DNA of 64,000 nucleotides from Bacteroidales bacterium (GCA_028706295.1 JAQWBQ010000004.1:32159-96158); one strand, 5' to 3'; shown: positions 47,388 to 56,276, counted from the first letter of the stretch. Made by a program: numbers and translations. Notes: generated by a model not told the origin, from the sequence alone.

Positions 47388-48362
47388 ATGAATAGATTGA
47401 AAACTCTTTTTATTTTAATTCTGATCTGCATGGCAGCCACATCAGGGGCACAGCAGACGAACACCGGAACTACTAAGGTTAAACCAAAGGTTATCAGAAT
47501 TACTCCGGCTGCAACTGATACCATGTTATCCGGCCAGAAATCTACGAAAAAACTCTCCGGCGATTCCATGTACAATGTTTCGGATCCTACTGTAAACAAT
47601 GCACCCCGTGATGCTCAGGCTGTGGTTTATTTTAACAATGGTTTCGCTAAAGCAAAAAAAGGCGATTACACTGGCGCCATTGAAGACTTTACCAAATCGA
47701 TTGAACTGGTTAAGAATGTTAATGTTTACCTGAAACGCAGTTCTGCCTATCTGATGGTTGGGAAATACCCCCAGGCTATCGCTGATGCCTCCGAGGTCAT
47801 AAAATTGAAACCTTCATTACTCGACGCCTACTTCATTCGTGGTGTTTCCCGTTTTGAGGTAGGTGAATATATGGGTTCCCGCGAAGACCTGACCTATTTT
47901 ACAGCACGGGATAAAACCAATCCTGCCGCATTTAACTATCTGGCAGCCCTGCTCTTTATGAATAAAGAGTACAATGAGGCCTTGCAACAATATAGTGAAG
48001 TAATCAAAATTAATCCGGAATTTCCCGATATTTATACGAACCGGGGTATGATGTTTCACTATAAACAGGATTATTTAAGTGCCATTCAGGATTACAATGA
48101 AGCGTTGAAATTAAATCCTAAGAATGTTACTGCGTTTAACAACAGGGGTGCTGCACGCCTGATGTTAAAAGATTTCAAAGGATCAGTCGAAGATTTTACG
48201 CAGGCTATAGCCCTCGATTCGAACAATGCCAATGCCTATGACAATCGGGGCCGTGCCAAACAAGCACTTGGTGACAGCATCGGTGCCTGTGAAGATTGGC
48301 GCGCTGCCGTATCACACGGGCTAAAAGCATCACAGGATCTTATCACAGAGTTTTGCGAGTAA
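47388..48362 (+). CDS. Secreted TPR-repeat protein, first of a pair
   Basis: 324 residues with a signal peptide (about 1-22, ending TSGAQQ). From about residue 80 there are six TPR units of 34 residues, for example AKAKKGDYTGAIEDFTKSIE, YPDIYTNRG-like and AFNNRGAARLMLKDFKGSVE. It ends in GACEDWRAAVSHG...CE, a tail also seen in the next gene. TPR proteins of this type act as periplasmic scaffolds. No partner is evident; lpxB lies just upstream. Confidence 0.85.
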   Translation: MNRLKTLFILILICMAATSGAQQTNTGTTKVKPKVIRITPAATDTMLSGQKSTKKLSGDSMYNVSDPTVNNAPRDAQAVVYFNNGFAKAKKGDYTGAIEDFTKSIELVKNVNVYLKRSSAYLMVGKYPQAIADASEVIKLKPSLLDAYFIRGVSRFEVGEYMGSREDLTYFTARDKTNPAAFNYLAALLFMNKEYNEALQQYSEVIKINPEFPDIYTNRGMMFHYKQDYLSAIQDYNEALKLNPKNVTAFNNRGAARLMLKDFKGSVEDFTQAIALDSNNANAYDNRGRAKQALGDSIGACEDWRAAVSHGLKASQDLITEFCE

Positions 48363-49312
48363 TCACCACCTCTCCTTTTTCTTTACTAGCCGGGTTTTTT
48401 TCGGTATTCCTGACTGTTTGCCTTTTGTTCGACGCCAATTCGGTGACAGCTCAAAGTAAAACCCAAAAAGAACTGATCACTTCCGGAATCACCAAAGCAA
48501 AATTGGGTGATTACAAACAAGCTTTAAAGGATTTCGACAATGCCATCCTGCTTGACACCAGCGAAGCAGAGCCTTATTACAACAGAGGAATAGTCAGAAG
48601 TGAATTAAAAGACTATGCTGGAGCAATTGCCGATTTTTCTCGGGTGATCAACATGAAACCGGCTCATGCTGAACCTTATTTCAACCGGGGATTGGTAAGA
48701 GATCTGATACTCGACCATGCCGGGGCAATCCGGGATTATAACAAAGCCCTTGCCCTGAAACCTGATTACCCCGAGGCTTGGCATAACATGGGACTGGCGT
48801 ACTTCGACATGAACAATTACGCCGAGGCTGTGAAGGATTTTACCAGGGCCCTCCAGTCTGCGGCGGTCTTTCCTGAAGCCTATTATAACCGGGGCTTATC
48901 TTATTTCAATCTTCAGGATATAAACCGCGCCATTGAGGATTTCGATAAAGCAATTCAATACGATTCGTTACAACCTGAATACTATTCGAGCAGAGGGGCA
49001 GCGCAGGCTGCTGCCGGTTTTTTTGAAAAAGCCCTTCTCGATTTTTCGACTGCACTGAACATCAATTCGGCGGATATTCCAACACGAATGAATAAGGCAC
49101 TTGCCCTTATGTATCTGAAAAAATATTCCGATGCTATTGAAGAATACAACTTGGTCCTGCAAATCAATCCGGGCGACGTTGAATGCATAATGCAGCGAGG
49201 TGTTGCCCGCCATTTTCTGGGTGATAAAACCGGTGCCTGTAACGATTGGACCCTTGCATCAGATAGGGGTTCAGAAAAAGCCGGAAGTTATAAAGTTAAA
49301 TTTTGCCAGTAA
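48353..49312 (+). CDS. Secreted TPR-repeat protein, second of a pair
   Basis: About 319 residues from TTG 48353, the only start that gives a proper signal peptide (hydrophobic LLAGFFSVFLTVCLLF, cleavage near VTAQ). It holds about seven TPR units, many of the form YYNRGI..LKDYAGAIADFS, and ends GACNDWTLASDRGSEKAG, parallel to the first protein's GACEDWRAA end. The start overlaps the preceding stop by 10 nt. The pair is probably an old tandem duplication. Confidence 0.78.
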   Translation: MRVITTSPFSLLAGFFSVFLTVCLLFDANSVTAQSKTQKELITSGITKAKLGDYKQALKDFDNAILLDTSEAEPYYNRGIVRSELKDYAGAIADFSRVINMKPAHAEPYFNRGLVRDLILDHAGAIRDYNKALALKPDYPEAWHNMGLAYFDMNNYAEAVKDFTRALQSAAVFPEAYYNRGLSYFNLQDINRAIEDFDKAIQYDSLQPEYYSSRGAAQAAAGFFEKALLDFSTALNINSADIPTRMNKALALMYLKKYSDAIEEYNLVLQINPGDVECIMQRGVARHFLGDKTGACNDWTLASDRGSEKAGSYKVKFCQ

Positions 49313-49372
49313 TTCCTTATTACCTTTTTATAATTCCGGGGATTAACCCCTCAGAATCGAAGGTTTGGCGAC

Positions 49373-51508
49373 ATGAATCCCTGGAAACCTTATCCATTTC
49401 TGAGGTTGAGTATTCCAGTTCTCCTGGGGGTGACAACTGCTATCAATGAAGTAATTGTTACGGGTACGGAGTATTTAGTTTTTTTCACACTTTGTGGACT
49501 AGCTTTAATTATTCTTGTCCTGACAATTTATCCGGGGAGTTACCATTTAAGATGGGCTCCGGGAATTCCTGTTTTTCTTTTTCTTTTCCTGGCGGGGGTA
49601 TTGCTTGAGGCGAACCGGCAATCAAAAACTTTCCCGTTGATACCCGATAGTGATTCCATAAATACATTCATTGCCTCTGTTAATGAACCGCCTGTTAATT
49701 CGGGTGCATCCCAGAAAGTCTTTCTCACGCTGAAATACCGTCATGACGGAGATTCCTGGGAACCACTGACCGGAAACGTTCTGGGATACTTTCGCAACGG
49801 AAAGTCCGGTACTGTGATCAGCCTGGGTGATTTTATTGTCTTCAGAACGCGGATTGAAAAAATGACCGATAATTCTAATCCCGGAACCTTTAGTTATGTC
49901 GATTACCTTCATAAAAAAGGAATCAGCCACTCGGTTTCTTTGGCTGATCACGGATGGAAAAAACTCAATATGGAACCGGATAATCTGGTTCGGCGAAAAG
50001 CGATTCACCTCCGTAACAGGCTTCTTGGCATTTTTCGGGAAAATAATCTGACGGGAAAGGAGTTCGCCGTAGCATCGGCATTATTGCTGGGCTACGTTAA
50101 CGAAATAGATAATGAAACCCGACGAGAATATGCTGCTTCCGGTGCCATGCACATTCTGTCTGTTTCCGGAATGCATGTGGGTATTGTTTATGTGTTTCTC
50201 AATTTTCTTCTGAGATTTCTGAACCGGTATCGTTATGGTAAATATATAAAAGCCATTATCATGCTGTTTTTCATTTTCTTGTATGCAATGATAACCGGAT
50301 TGTCACCCTGTGTTATCCGGGCTGCGATCATGCTGAGTCTGCCAATAATTGCCGGATTGATGAACAGAAATGTAGATATCATCAATGTAATCGCAGTCTC
50401 CTGTTTTGTTATGGTTTCATATAACCCGGCCCTGTTGGTTGATGTTGGATTTCAGTTGTCTTACCTTGCAGTAATCGGTATTGTAACACTCTATAAACCA
50501 ATATATGACTTGTACATAACCTCAGCCTGGATTCCCGATAAAATATGGTCATTGCTTGCCGTATCACTGGCAGCACAGCTTGCAACCCTTCCCATAACAC
50601 TTTATGTATTTCATCAGTTTCCGAATTTCTTTTTGCTGACGAACATTCTGGTCGTACCACTCTCCAGCATTATTATTTATACCGGGATTCTTTTACTCGT
50701 TGTGGGTCAGATTCCTTTCTTGTGCGTTTTGACAGCGAAATTGTTAATGTTTCTGATCAAGGCCATGAACATGGTGATCCACCTGATAGAAGAGTTGCCA
50801 TTTTCGACTACAACTGGAATTTATATCGATGAAATCCAGGTGGTACTCCTGTTTGTGATGGTCGGGGCAGTTTACTTTTATTTCAAATCCGGAGCCCGAA
50901 GGGCAATGAAGACAATACTGATTGCCGGAATTCTTTTTATGTTGGTTGTCACAGTCGGGAAGTACAATATGCTTTCAACCTCTCGTTACGTGGTATATAA
51001 TATTAAAAATCAGGGAGTATACGAATTTTCGGAACAGAAACGGGCGGTGACATGGTATACCACACCAAGCTCTTATCGATATGATATGTCATTTATGAAT
51101 TCGGTGGGAGCGCACCATAAGTCCCACGGGATAAAATATCATCGGAGTCACTGGATTGGCAACGAGAACCACCATTTTCCTTTGGACCCGGAATTTGTGG
51201 AGCTTTTCCGTTTAGGCCGCTTCATGCAGTTTAAGACCATTCGGATTGCAATTCTCGATACAGCTTTTCCCAAGGGGTTGACTTCAGAAATTCCTGTTGA
51301 TCTTGTCGTGATAACAGGTAATCCGCGACTTTGGATCCGCGATATCGTTAAGGTTTTTCACCCCAAACAGATTATTATTGATGGTACAAATTCCCGAAGC
51401 ATGGCAAATCATTGGATAAGGGAAGCAAAAAACGCGAACCTTCCCTGTCATTATGTTGCAAGAGATGGAGCATATGAGAAAGAAATGAGAAAAGAAATTT
51501 GGAAATAG
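49373..51508 (+). CDS. comEC: ComEC/Rec2-like DNA uptake channel
   Basis: 711 residues. The N-terminus has two or three helices and a DUF4131-type OB region (about 1-190). The Competence domain (about 235-510) includes ALLLGYVNEIDNETRREYAA, ASGAMHILSVSGMHVGIVY and GLSPCVIRAAIMLSLP, the family's most conserved segments. The C-terminal 160 residues follow the order of the metallo-beta-lactamase domain (VDLVVITGNPRLW, HPKQIIIDGT) but no HxHxDH metal motif is seen. It should bring single-stranded DNA across the inner membrane. Confidence 0.9.
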   Translation: MNPWKPYPFLRLSIPVLLGVTTAINEVIVTGTEYLVFFTLCGLALIILVLTIYPGSYHLRWAPGIPVFLFLFLAGVLLEANRQSKTFPLIPDSDSINTFIASVNEPPVNSGASQKVFLTLKYRHDGDSWEPLTGNVLGYFRNGKSGTVISLGDFIVFRTRIEKMTDNSNPGTFSYVDYLHKKGISHSVSLADHGWKKLNMEPDNLVRRKAIHLRNRLLGIFRENNLTGKEFAVASALLLGYVNEIDNETRREYAASGAMHILSVSGMHVGIVYVFLNFLLRFLNRYRYGKYIKAIIMLFFIFLYAMITGLSPCVIRAAIMLSLPIIAGLMNRNVDIINVIAVSCFVMVSYNPALLVDVGFQLSYLAVIGIVTLYKPIYDLYITSAWIPDKIWSLLAVSLAAQLATLPITLYVFHQFPNFFLLTNILVVPLSSIIIYTGILLLVVGQIPFLCVLTAKLLMFLIKAMNMVIHLIEELPFSTTTGIYIDEIQVVLLFVMVGAVYFYFKSGARRAMKTILIAGILFMLVVTVGKYNMLSTSRYVVYNIKNQGVYEFSEQKRAVTWYTTPSSYRYDMSFMNSVGAHHKSHGIKYHRSHWIGNENHHFPLDPEFVELFRLGRFMQFKTIRIAILDTAFPKGLTSEIPVDLVVITGNPRLWIRDIVKVFHPKQIIIDGTNSRSMANHWIREAKNANLPCHYVARDGAYEKEMRKEIWK

Positions 51509-51527
51509 AAAAAAATGATTAATTTTG
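51498..51527 (+). promoter_or_regulatory. Promoter of tRNA-Asp (-33 TTTG, -7 TAATTTTG)
   Basis: TTTG (51498-51501) lies in the last codons of comEC and TAATTTTG at 51520-51527 is 18 nt downstream, 12 nt before the tRNA. Confidence 0.65.
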
Positions 51528-51539
51528 CAGCGCAAATCA

Positions 51540-51613
51540 GGTCTGGTAGTTCAGTTGGTTAGAATGCCGCCCTGTCACGGCGGAGGTCGCGAGTTCGAGT
51601 CTCGTCCAGACCG
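51540..51613 (+). tRNA. tRNA-Asp (GTC)
   Basis: Acceptor GGTCTGG/CCAGACC, D-arm GTTC/GAAT-like, anticodon stem CCGCC/GGCGG around CTGTCAC (anticodon GTC), T-loop TTCGAGT, discriminator G. CCA is not encoded. Confidence 0.95.
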
Positions 51614-51622
51614 CTCAGATCG

Positions 51623-51651
51623 AAAAGCTGCTTTTTCAAGCAGCTTTTTTT
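51623..51651 (+). terminator. Rho-independent terminator after tRNA-Asp
   Basis: An 11-bp stem AAAAGCTGCTT/AAGCAGCTTTT (51623-51633, 51638-51648) with a 4-nt loop runs straight into more T residues. Confidence 0.8.
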
Positions 51652-51654
51652 ATA

Positions 51655-51692
51655 AAAAAAGGATGAACCCATTGTCGGATTCATCCTTTTTT
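51655..51692 (-). terminator. Terminator after rny (works in either direction)
   Basis: GGATGAA (51661-51667) pairs with TTCATCC (51680-51686), flanked by A-run and T-run, so a T-tract follows the stem on both strands. On the minus strand it lies 17 nt past the rny stop. Confidence 0.75.
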
Positions 51693-51708
51693 GTCAGGTT
51701 CAAAAAAT

Positions 51709-53250
51709 CTATTTTGCGTAGCTCACAGCCCGGGTCTCACGGATCACGGTGATTTTAATCTGCCCGGGATAGGTCATTTCGCTCTGAATTTTCTTAGAGA
51801 GATCGAAGGAGATCTGATTGGCCTCTACATCGTTTACTTTGTCGGCACCGACAATGACACGGAGTTCACGACCAGCCTGGATGGCATAGGTTTTCACGAC
51901 TCCGGGGTAACTTAACGCGATCTCTTCAAGGTGTTTGAGTCTTTCAATATAGGCTTCTACTACTTCACGGCGTGCCCCGGGGCGTGCTCCCGAGATGGCA
52001 TCACAAACCTGGACAATGGGAGAGATCAGGTTGTTCATCTCCGTTTCATCATGATGCGAACCGATCGCGTTGATAACCTCTGGTTTTTCCTTGAATTTTT
52101 CTGCCATCTTCATTCCCAGTATCGCATGTGGTAACTCGGGTTCGGTGTCGGGTACCTTTCCGATATCGTGTAGTAATCCGGCCCGTTTGGCCATTTTGGG
52201 ATTCAGCCCGAGTTCAGCAGCCATTGTGGCACAGAGCTTTGCAACCTCAATAGAATGTTGAAGCAGGTTTTGCCCGTATGATGATCTGTACTTCATCTTG
52301 CCGATCATCCGAACCAATTCATGATGCATATTATGAATACCCAGGTCAATACTGACCCTTTTGCCGGTTTCGATGATCTCTTGTTCGATCTGCTTCTTGG
52401 TTTTTGCGACGACCTCTTCAATCCTTGCAGGGTGAATACGACCGTCAGTTACAAGTTTGTGCAATGAAAGGCGGGCGATTTCACGGCGTACCGGATCAAA
52501 CCCAGATAAAATGATTGCATCTGGCGAATCATCAATAATGATCTCAACACCTGTGAGGGATTCCAATGTCCGGATATTTCTTCCTTCACGACCAATGATC
52601 CTGCCTTTGATTTCTTCATTTTCAATATTGAATACCGACACCGTATTCTCTATTGCGTGTTCGGAAGCCGTACGCTGAATGGTCTCAATGATGATCTTTT
52701 TGGCTTCCATGTTGGCCGTAAGCCTGGCTTCATCAACAATATCCTTCATTTGTACAATGGCTTCCGATTTCGCCTCCTCCTTCAGATTTTCGATGAGTTG
52801 CATCTTTGCTTCAGCCGCTGATATGCTTGAAAGAGACTCCAGTTTTTCAATCTGAACCTTCATAGCCTTCTCGAGATCTACCTGCCTTTTGTTAACAATT
52901 TCCATCTGCTGTGTCAGGTTTTGCTTGATGGTGGCAATCTCCTTTTGCTTCTTTCCGAACTCCTCTACCTTTTGATTGAGTGTGTTCTCCTTTTGCTTCA
53001 ACCGGTTCTCGTTCTTTGCTATCTCATCATTCTTTTCATGAATATATTTTTCATGTTCTCCCTTTAATTGAAGAAACTTCTCCTTGGCCTGAAGGATCTT
53101 CTCTTTCTTTACCACTTCGGCTTTCTCCATCGCTTCTTTTAGCAATGCATCACGCTTCCGCTCCAAAGCCTTGTTTAAAATGGTACCGGTTACCACACCC
53201 CCCAGGATGATACCGGCAACACCGACAATTATATAAAATACGATTCCCAT
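51709..53250 (-). CDS. rny: Ribonuclease Y
   Basis: 513 residues. An N-terminal membrane helix ([20 protein letters not shown]) is followed by a long coiled coil (about 25-190), a KH RNA-binding domain with [20 protein letters not shown], and an HD domain with LLHDIGKV and GSHHDE. RNase Y is the membrane-bound endonuclease starting mRNA decay in bacteria without RNase E dominance. It shares a region with the 6S RNA candidate and zapA, all on the minus strand. Confidence 0.96.
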   Translation of the reverse strand: MGIVFYIIVGVAGIILGGVVTGTILNKALERKRDALLKEAMEKAEVVKKEKILQAKEKFLQLKGEHEKYIHEKNDEIAKNENRLKQKENTLNQKVEEFGKKQKEIATIKQNLTQQMEIVNKRQVDLEKAMKVQIEKLESLSSISAAEAKMQLIENLKEEAKSEAIVQMKDIVDEARLTANMEAKKIIIETIQRTASEHAIENTVSVFNIENEEIKGRIIGREGRNIRTLESLTGVEIIIDDSPDAIILSGFDPVRREIARLSLHKLVTDGRIHPARIEEVVAKTKKQIEQEIIETGKRVSIDLGIHNMHHELVRMIGKMKYRSSYGQNLLQHSIEVAKLCATMAAELGLNPKMAKRAGLLHDIGKVPDTEPELPHAILGMKMAEKFKEKPEVINAIGSHHDETEMNNLISPIVQVCDAISGARPGARREVVEAYIERLKHLEEIALSYPGVVKTYAIQAGRELRVIVGADKVNDVEANQISFDLSKKIQSEMTYPGQIKITVIRETRAVSYAK

Positions 53251-53316
53251 TGATAATGATATTGATATAAAGCCTCATTGTCAAGACTTTATCGGTGAAT
53301 AAATATGAAGGAACAT

Positions 53317-53513
53317 AAAAAAACCCGCACCAATCAGCGAGGTTATGATAAACCTCATACGACACGATTAGGGCTGCCAAACCTTTCGAACTTCCACTGT
53401 CCGGTTTCCCGGTTCCAATGCCGTAGCATTGGTGAGGCCCGTCCTACGAGCATATGAGCATTGCCCTGATATTTGTAATGTTAGGTTTACAAACTGTCTG
53501 ATACAGTGCGGGT
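53317..53513 (-). ncRNA. ssrS: 6S RNA candidate (SsrS)
   Basis: The 297-nt gap between zapA and rny holds a minus-strand element of about 197 nt whose ends pair: ACCCGCAC at 53513-53506 with GTGCGGGT at 53330-53323, continued after a small internal loop by ATCAG/CTGAT. The 3' arm runs into seven T residues (53323-53317), as in a terminator. A further hairpin GAGGTT/AACCTC lies close to the 3' end. Length, closing stem and place next to zapA fit 6S RNA, which binds sigma-70 RNA polymerase in stationary phase. An imperfect -7 box GTTCTTTG lies upstream (53532-53539). Confidence 0.7.
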
Positions 53514-53547
53514 AAATCTTTCGATTGCTTTCAAAGAACGATGCAGC

Positions 53548-53838
53548 CTATTGCTTAACCCCCATATCCAGGATATGATCCAGTTCGGCCAGTTTTGTTT
53601 TCCATTGGCTCTCCTGATTCTCAGCAAGCTGATCCTTTTGCATATACCTGGTTACGTATTCAAGCGCAACCATGGCTAAAAGGTCTTGTTTATCCTTATA
53701 TGCGTAACTGGTTGAATAATCCTTTAACCGTTTGTCGATCAATTTAGCTGCCTTTCTGAAAAGCTCCTCATGCTCGTTTTCAATTGCAAGCTTGTAAAAT
53801 CTATCGGCAATCGGTAATGAAATGGATATTTCTTCCAT
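53548..53838 (-). CDS. zapA: Cell division protein ZapA
   Basis: 96 residues. The globular head (ISISLPIADRFYKLAIENEH, then EELFRKAAKLIDKRLKDYS) and the following helix (KDKQDLLAMVALEYVTRYMQ) match ZapA (PF05164), with a C-terminal coiled coil. It binds FtsZ and bundles protofilaments at the division site. It lies between a small coiled-coil gene and the 6S RNA candidate on the same strand. Confidence 0.9.
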   Translation of the reverse strand: MEEISISLPIADRFYKLAIENEHEELFRKAAKLIDKRLKDYSTSYAYKDKQDLLAMVALEYVTRYMQKDQLAENQESQWKTKLAELDHILDMGVKQ

Positions 53839-53858
53839 TGTTTATTGCAAAATGTTGG

Positions 53859-54146
53859 TTAAGTATTTAATAGCCCTATACACTTTTCGATTTCCCGCAC
53901 GAGTTCATTGATTTTTAATTTTGCTTCAATGTTTCCTTCTTTGGTCTCCAGTGTTTTTGATAATGTAAGTATTTTGTTTTTTTCTTCGAGTCTGTGATAT
54001 TTTTCTTTTTGCTCCGATAATTGGTTTTTAAGTTCCTGTATTTCCTTGGTTAAGGTGTTATGCTCATTCTGCAGGTTTTGATATTTGTCAATGAGGTTCC
54101 TGACTTTTAAATCGATTCCGGATACCAGAATATCAAGCTCCTTCAT
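53859..54146 (-). CDS. Small coiled-coil protein upstream of zapA
   Basis: 95 residues from ATG 54146, almost entirely heptad-like helix (NLQNEHNTLTKEIQELKNQL, SEQKEKYHRLEEKNKILTL), ending with KINELVREIEKCIGLLN. No domain is recognised. Its size, coiled coil and place 20 nt before zapA resemble ZapB, which bridges ZapA to other division proteins, but sequence similarity to ZapB is not evident. A minus-strand TATCTTTG box at 54172-54179 probably drives both genes. Confidence 0.75.
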   Translation of the reverse strand: MKELDILVSGIDLKVRNLIDKYQNLQNEHNTLTKEIQELKNQLSEQKEKYHRLEEKNKILTLSKTLETKEGNIEAKLKINELVREIEKCIGLLNT

Positions 54147-54171
54147 CACCTGCTGATGATTATAATTTATG

Positions 54172-54179
54172 CAAAGATA
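54172..54179 (-). promoter_or_regulatory. -7 promoter box for the coiled-coil/zapA unit
   Basis: The minus strand reads TATCTTTG, exact TAnnTTTG match, 25 nt before the ATG at 54146. Confidence 0.6.
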
Positions 54180-54261
54180 AAAAAGATTTTCTCTTTTTTT
54201 AAACTAACCATTTACCTTTTCCCTTTTTGCCGATTAATTCCGGATTCAGGAACCTTTTAAA

Positions 54262-55554
54262 ATGAATGAGAAGTTTTTATCCTACCTCTGGAAGTCAAGA
54301 TGTTTCCATACTGATCTTCACACTGAATCGGGAGAAGAATTGGCAATTCACCATCCCGGTGAACAGAATACCGACAGTGGCCCCGATTTTTTTAACTCCC
54401 GTCTCCGGATTGGAAACACACAATGGGCCGGGAATATCGAAATTCATGTCTGTTCATCCGACTGGTACCGGCACGGACATCACAATGATCCTGCATTTAA
54501 TAATGCGATCCTTCATGTTGTCTTTGAAAATGATAAGCAAGTTTACCGGAATGATGGTACCGAATTGCCAACATTGGTAGTTAAGAATCATTTTCCCGGA
54601 CAGATCCTTGACCGGTATCAGAAAATAATGTCGGCTATGCACCCGATTCCTTGTATGACACAATTGCATGAAATCCCGCAGTCATGCTTAAGGTTGTGGG
54701 CTCCGGCTCTGACGCTTGAACGCTGGATGCTCCGCTCTGAAAATTTAAACCGGTTCTGGGAAAAATCCGGGAATGACTGGGAAGAGACCATTTATCAACA
54801 CATTGCATCCTGTTTTGGGTTTAAAATAAACCAGTCAGCTTTTGAATTGCTTGCCCGTTCGGCTCCGCTAAAGCTGATCCGGGCTGTCTGTGTTTCTCAA
54901 AAGAACACAGAGGCACTGCTTTTTGGACAGGCCGGTTTTTTTGCGGGGACGTTTGAAGAGGAATACCCTCTGGAATTGTTTCATATCTATCAACTACTGA
55001 AAAATAAATATACTCTTCAGCCGCTTCAACCAGGTCTGTGGAAATTTCTTCGGCTTCACCCGCTGAATTTTCCGACGATCAGGATTAGTCAGTTTGCTGA
55101 TCTTATCACTAAAATCAATGCGAATTTTTTCAGGATACTGGAACCAAGAACGCTTTCCGGGTTCATCGATTTGTTCCAAATATCTGCCTCCGGGTACTGG
55201 AATTCCCATTATTTGTTTGACAGACCATCTTCAGCAAGTCCGAAAAAAATAGGACCTGCGGGTAAAGAAAGTTTGATAATCAACGGTGTGTTACCCATGT
55301 TGTTCTTTTATGGCACGATGAAAGACCGCTGCGACCTTCGGGAATTGACATTTGAACTTCTTGAACAAATGCCTCCGGAACGGATTGCCCTTATCCAAAT
55401 CTGGAAAAATGCCGGAATTATAGCTCAAAATGCGCTGGAATCACAAGCCCTTTTGCAATTGAAGTCGCACTATTGTGATAAAAAACGGTGTCTCGAATGC
55501 CGGTTTGGGAAAGAGATACTGGTAGGTTCATCAAAATCTTTAAAAAATCCATGA
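54262..55554 (+). CDS. DUF2851 family protein
   Basis: 430 residues. The N-terminal third carries the family signature: SYLWKSRCFHTDLHTESGEE, HHPGEQNTDSGPDFFNSRL and WAGNIEIHVCSSDWYRHGHH, then NAILHVVFENDK. The D...E-x-H pattern has a nuclease-like look (PD-(D/E)XK-type arrangement GPDFFN...IEIH), but this is only a resemblance. A C-terminal Cys cluster HYCDKKRCLECRFG could bind zinc. It overlaps the next gene by 4 nt (ATGA). Function is unknown. Confidence 0.8.
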   Translation: MNEKFLSYLWKSRCFHTDLHTESGEELAIHHPGEQNTDSGPDFFNSRLRIGNTQWAGNIEIHVCSSDWYRHGHHNDPAFNNAILHVVFENDKQVYRNDGTELPTLVVKNHFPGQILDRYQKIMSAMHPIPCMTQLHEIPQSCLRLWAPALTLERWMLRSENLNRFWEKSGNDWEETIYQHIASCFGFKINQSAFELLARSAPLKLIRAVCVSQKNTEALLFGQAGFFAGTFEEEYPLELFHIYQLLKNKYTLQPLQPGLWKFLRLHPLNFPTIRISQFADLITKINANFFRILEPRTLSGFIDLFQISASGYWNSHYLFDRPSSASPKKIGPAGKESLIINGVLPMLFFYGTMKDRCDLRELTFELLEQMPPERIALIQIWKNAGIIAQNALESQALLQLKSHYCDKKRCLECRFGKEILVGSSKSLKNP

Positions 55555-56276
55555 AATCAGTATTAAAAGATACCGGCCGGCAAATGATTGATTTTTTGAT
55601 GTTCAACCGTGCTGAGCTTCGTGGAATCAACATCCTGTGCCTGATCCTCCTCGCTTTAATAACGGTTCAATTCCTGATTCCAGAAACCATAAAAACTGAT
55701 CCAATAGACTTTAAACCCTTTGAGAAAGAGGTAAAATCCTTTGAAATGCAATGGAAACAAGCTGAAGAAAATTATAGGAAAACCCATATTAACAAGAACA
55801 ATCATGGGAAATACACCATCTATTTTCCGATGAATGATACCGGAAGGGGAACAATTAAAGTGTTGAAAAAGAGTCTTATACTTGATCTTAATACTGCTGA
55901 TACATTTGATCTACAGCAACTACGCGGCATCGGACCCTCCTTTGCTAAAAGGATTGTGAATTACAGGGAAAGAATCAGAGGCTTTTCCTGTAAGGATCAG
56001 CTTCTCGAGGTTTTCGGAATGGACTCTGCAAGGTTCAGTTGGATTCGTGATCATGTGACCGTAACCCTTGATTCGATCCACCCTTTTGATATTAACAATG
56101 TAACATTCAAGGAGTTGTTGCGACATCCTTATTTTCCGTTTGTCCTGACAAAACAGATCATGATTTACAGGCAAAAGAAGAAAGCTTTTCGTAACCTGGA
56201 TGAATTGCGATCCATTGAAGGAGTTAATGATTCAATCTTTCGGAGGATCAGTATCTATTTGAGGATCCTTCCATGA
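55551..56276 (+). CDS. ComEA-like membrane-anchored helix-hairpin-helix protein
   Basis: 241 residues from ATG 55551, overlapping the DUF2851 stop. A membrane anchor lies at about 26-43 (INILCLILLALITVQFLI), then a charged stalk, then two helix-hairpin-helix units: LDLNTADTFDLQQLRGIGPS with FAKRIVNYRERI, and FDINNVTFKELLRHPYFPF with ELRSIEGVND. HhH domains bind DNA without sequence preference, as in the ComEA receptor for DNA uptake. comEC is 4 kb away. The last 45 nt overlap the end of the rhomboid gene on the other strand. Confidence 0.82.
   Translation: MKSVLKDTGRQMIDFLMFNRAELRGINILCLILLALITVQFLIPETIKTDPIDFKPFEKEVKSFEMQWKQAEENYRKTHINKNNHGKYTIYFPMNDTGRGTIKVLKKSLILDLNTADTFDLQQLRGIGPSFAKRIVNYRERIRGFSCKDQLLEVFGMDSARFSWIRDHVTVTLDSIHPFDINNVTFKELLRHPYFPFVLTKQIMIYRQKKKAFRNLDELRSIEGVNDSIFRRISIYLRILP

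Noticed and set aside
48296..48352. Longer start of the second TPR protein
   Set aside because: It overlaps the C-terminal coding part of the first TPR gene and would put a charged stretch before the signal peptide.
51655..51692. Attenuator inside the tRNA-Asp transcript
   Set aside because: A strong terminator already ends that transcript at 51651, and this stem lies directly behind the rny stop on the other strand.
53323..53330. The ACCCGCAC/GTGCGGGT pair as a simple terminator of zapA
   Set aside because: The two arms are more than 170 nt apart and enclose further complementary segments, which fits a closed structured RNA better than a terminator hairpin.
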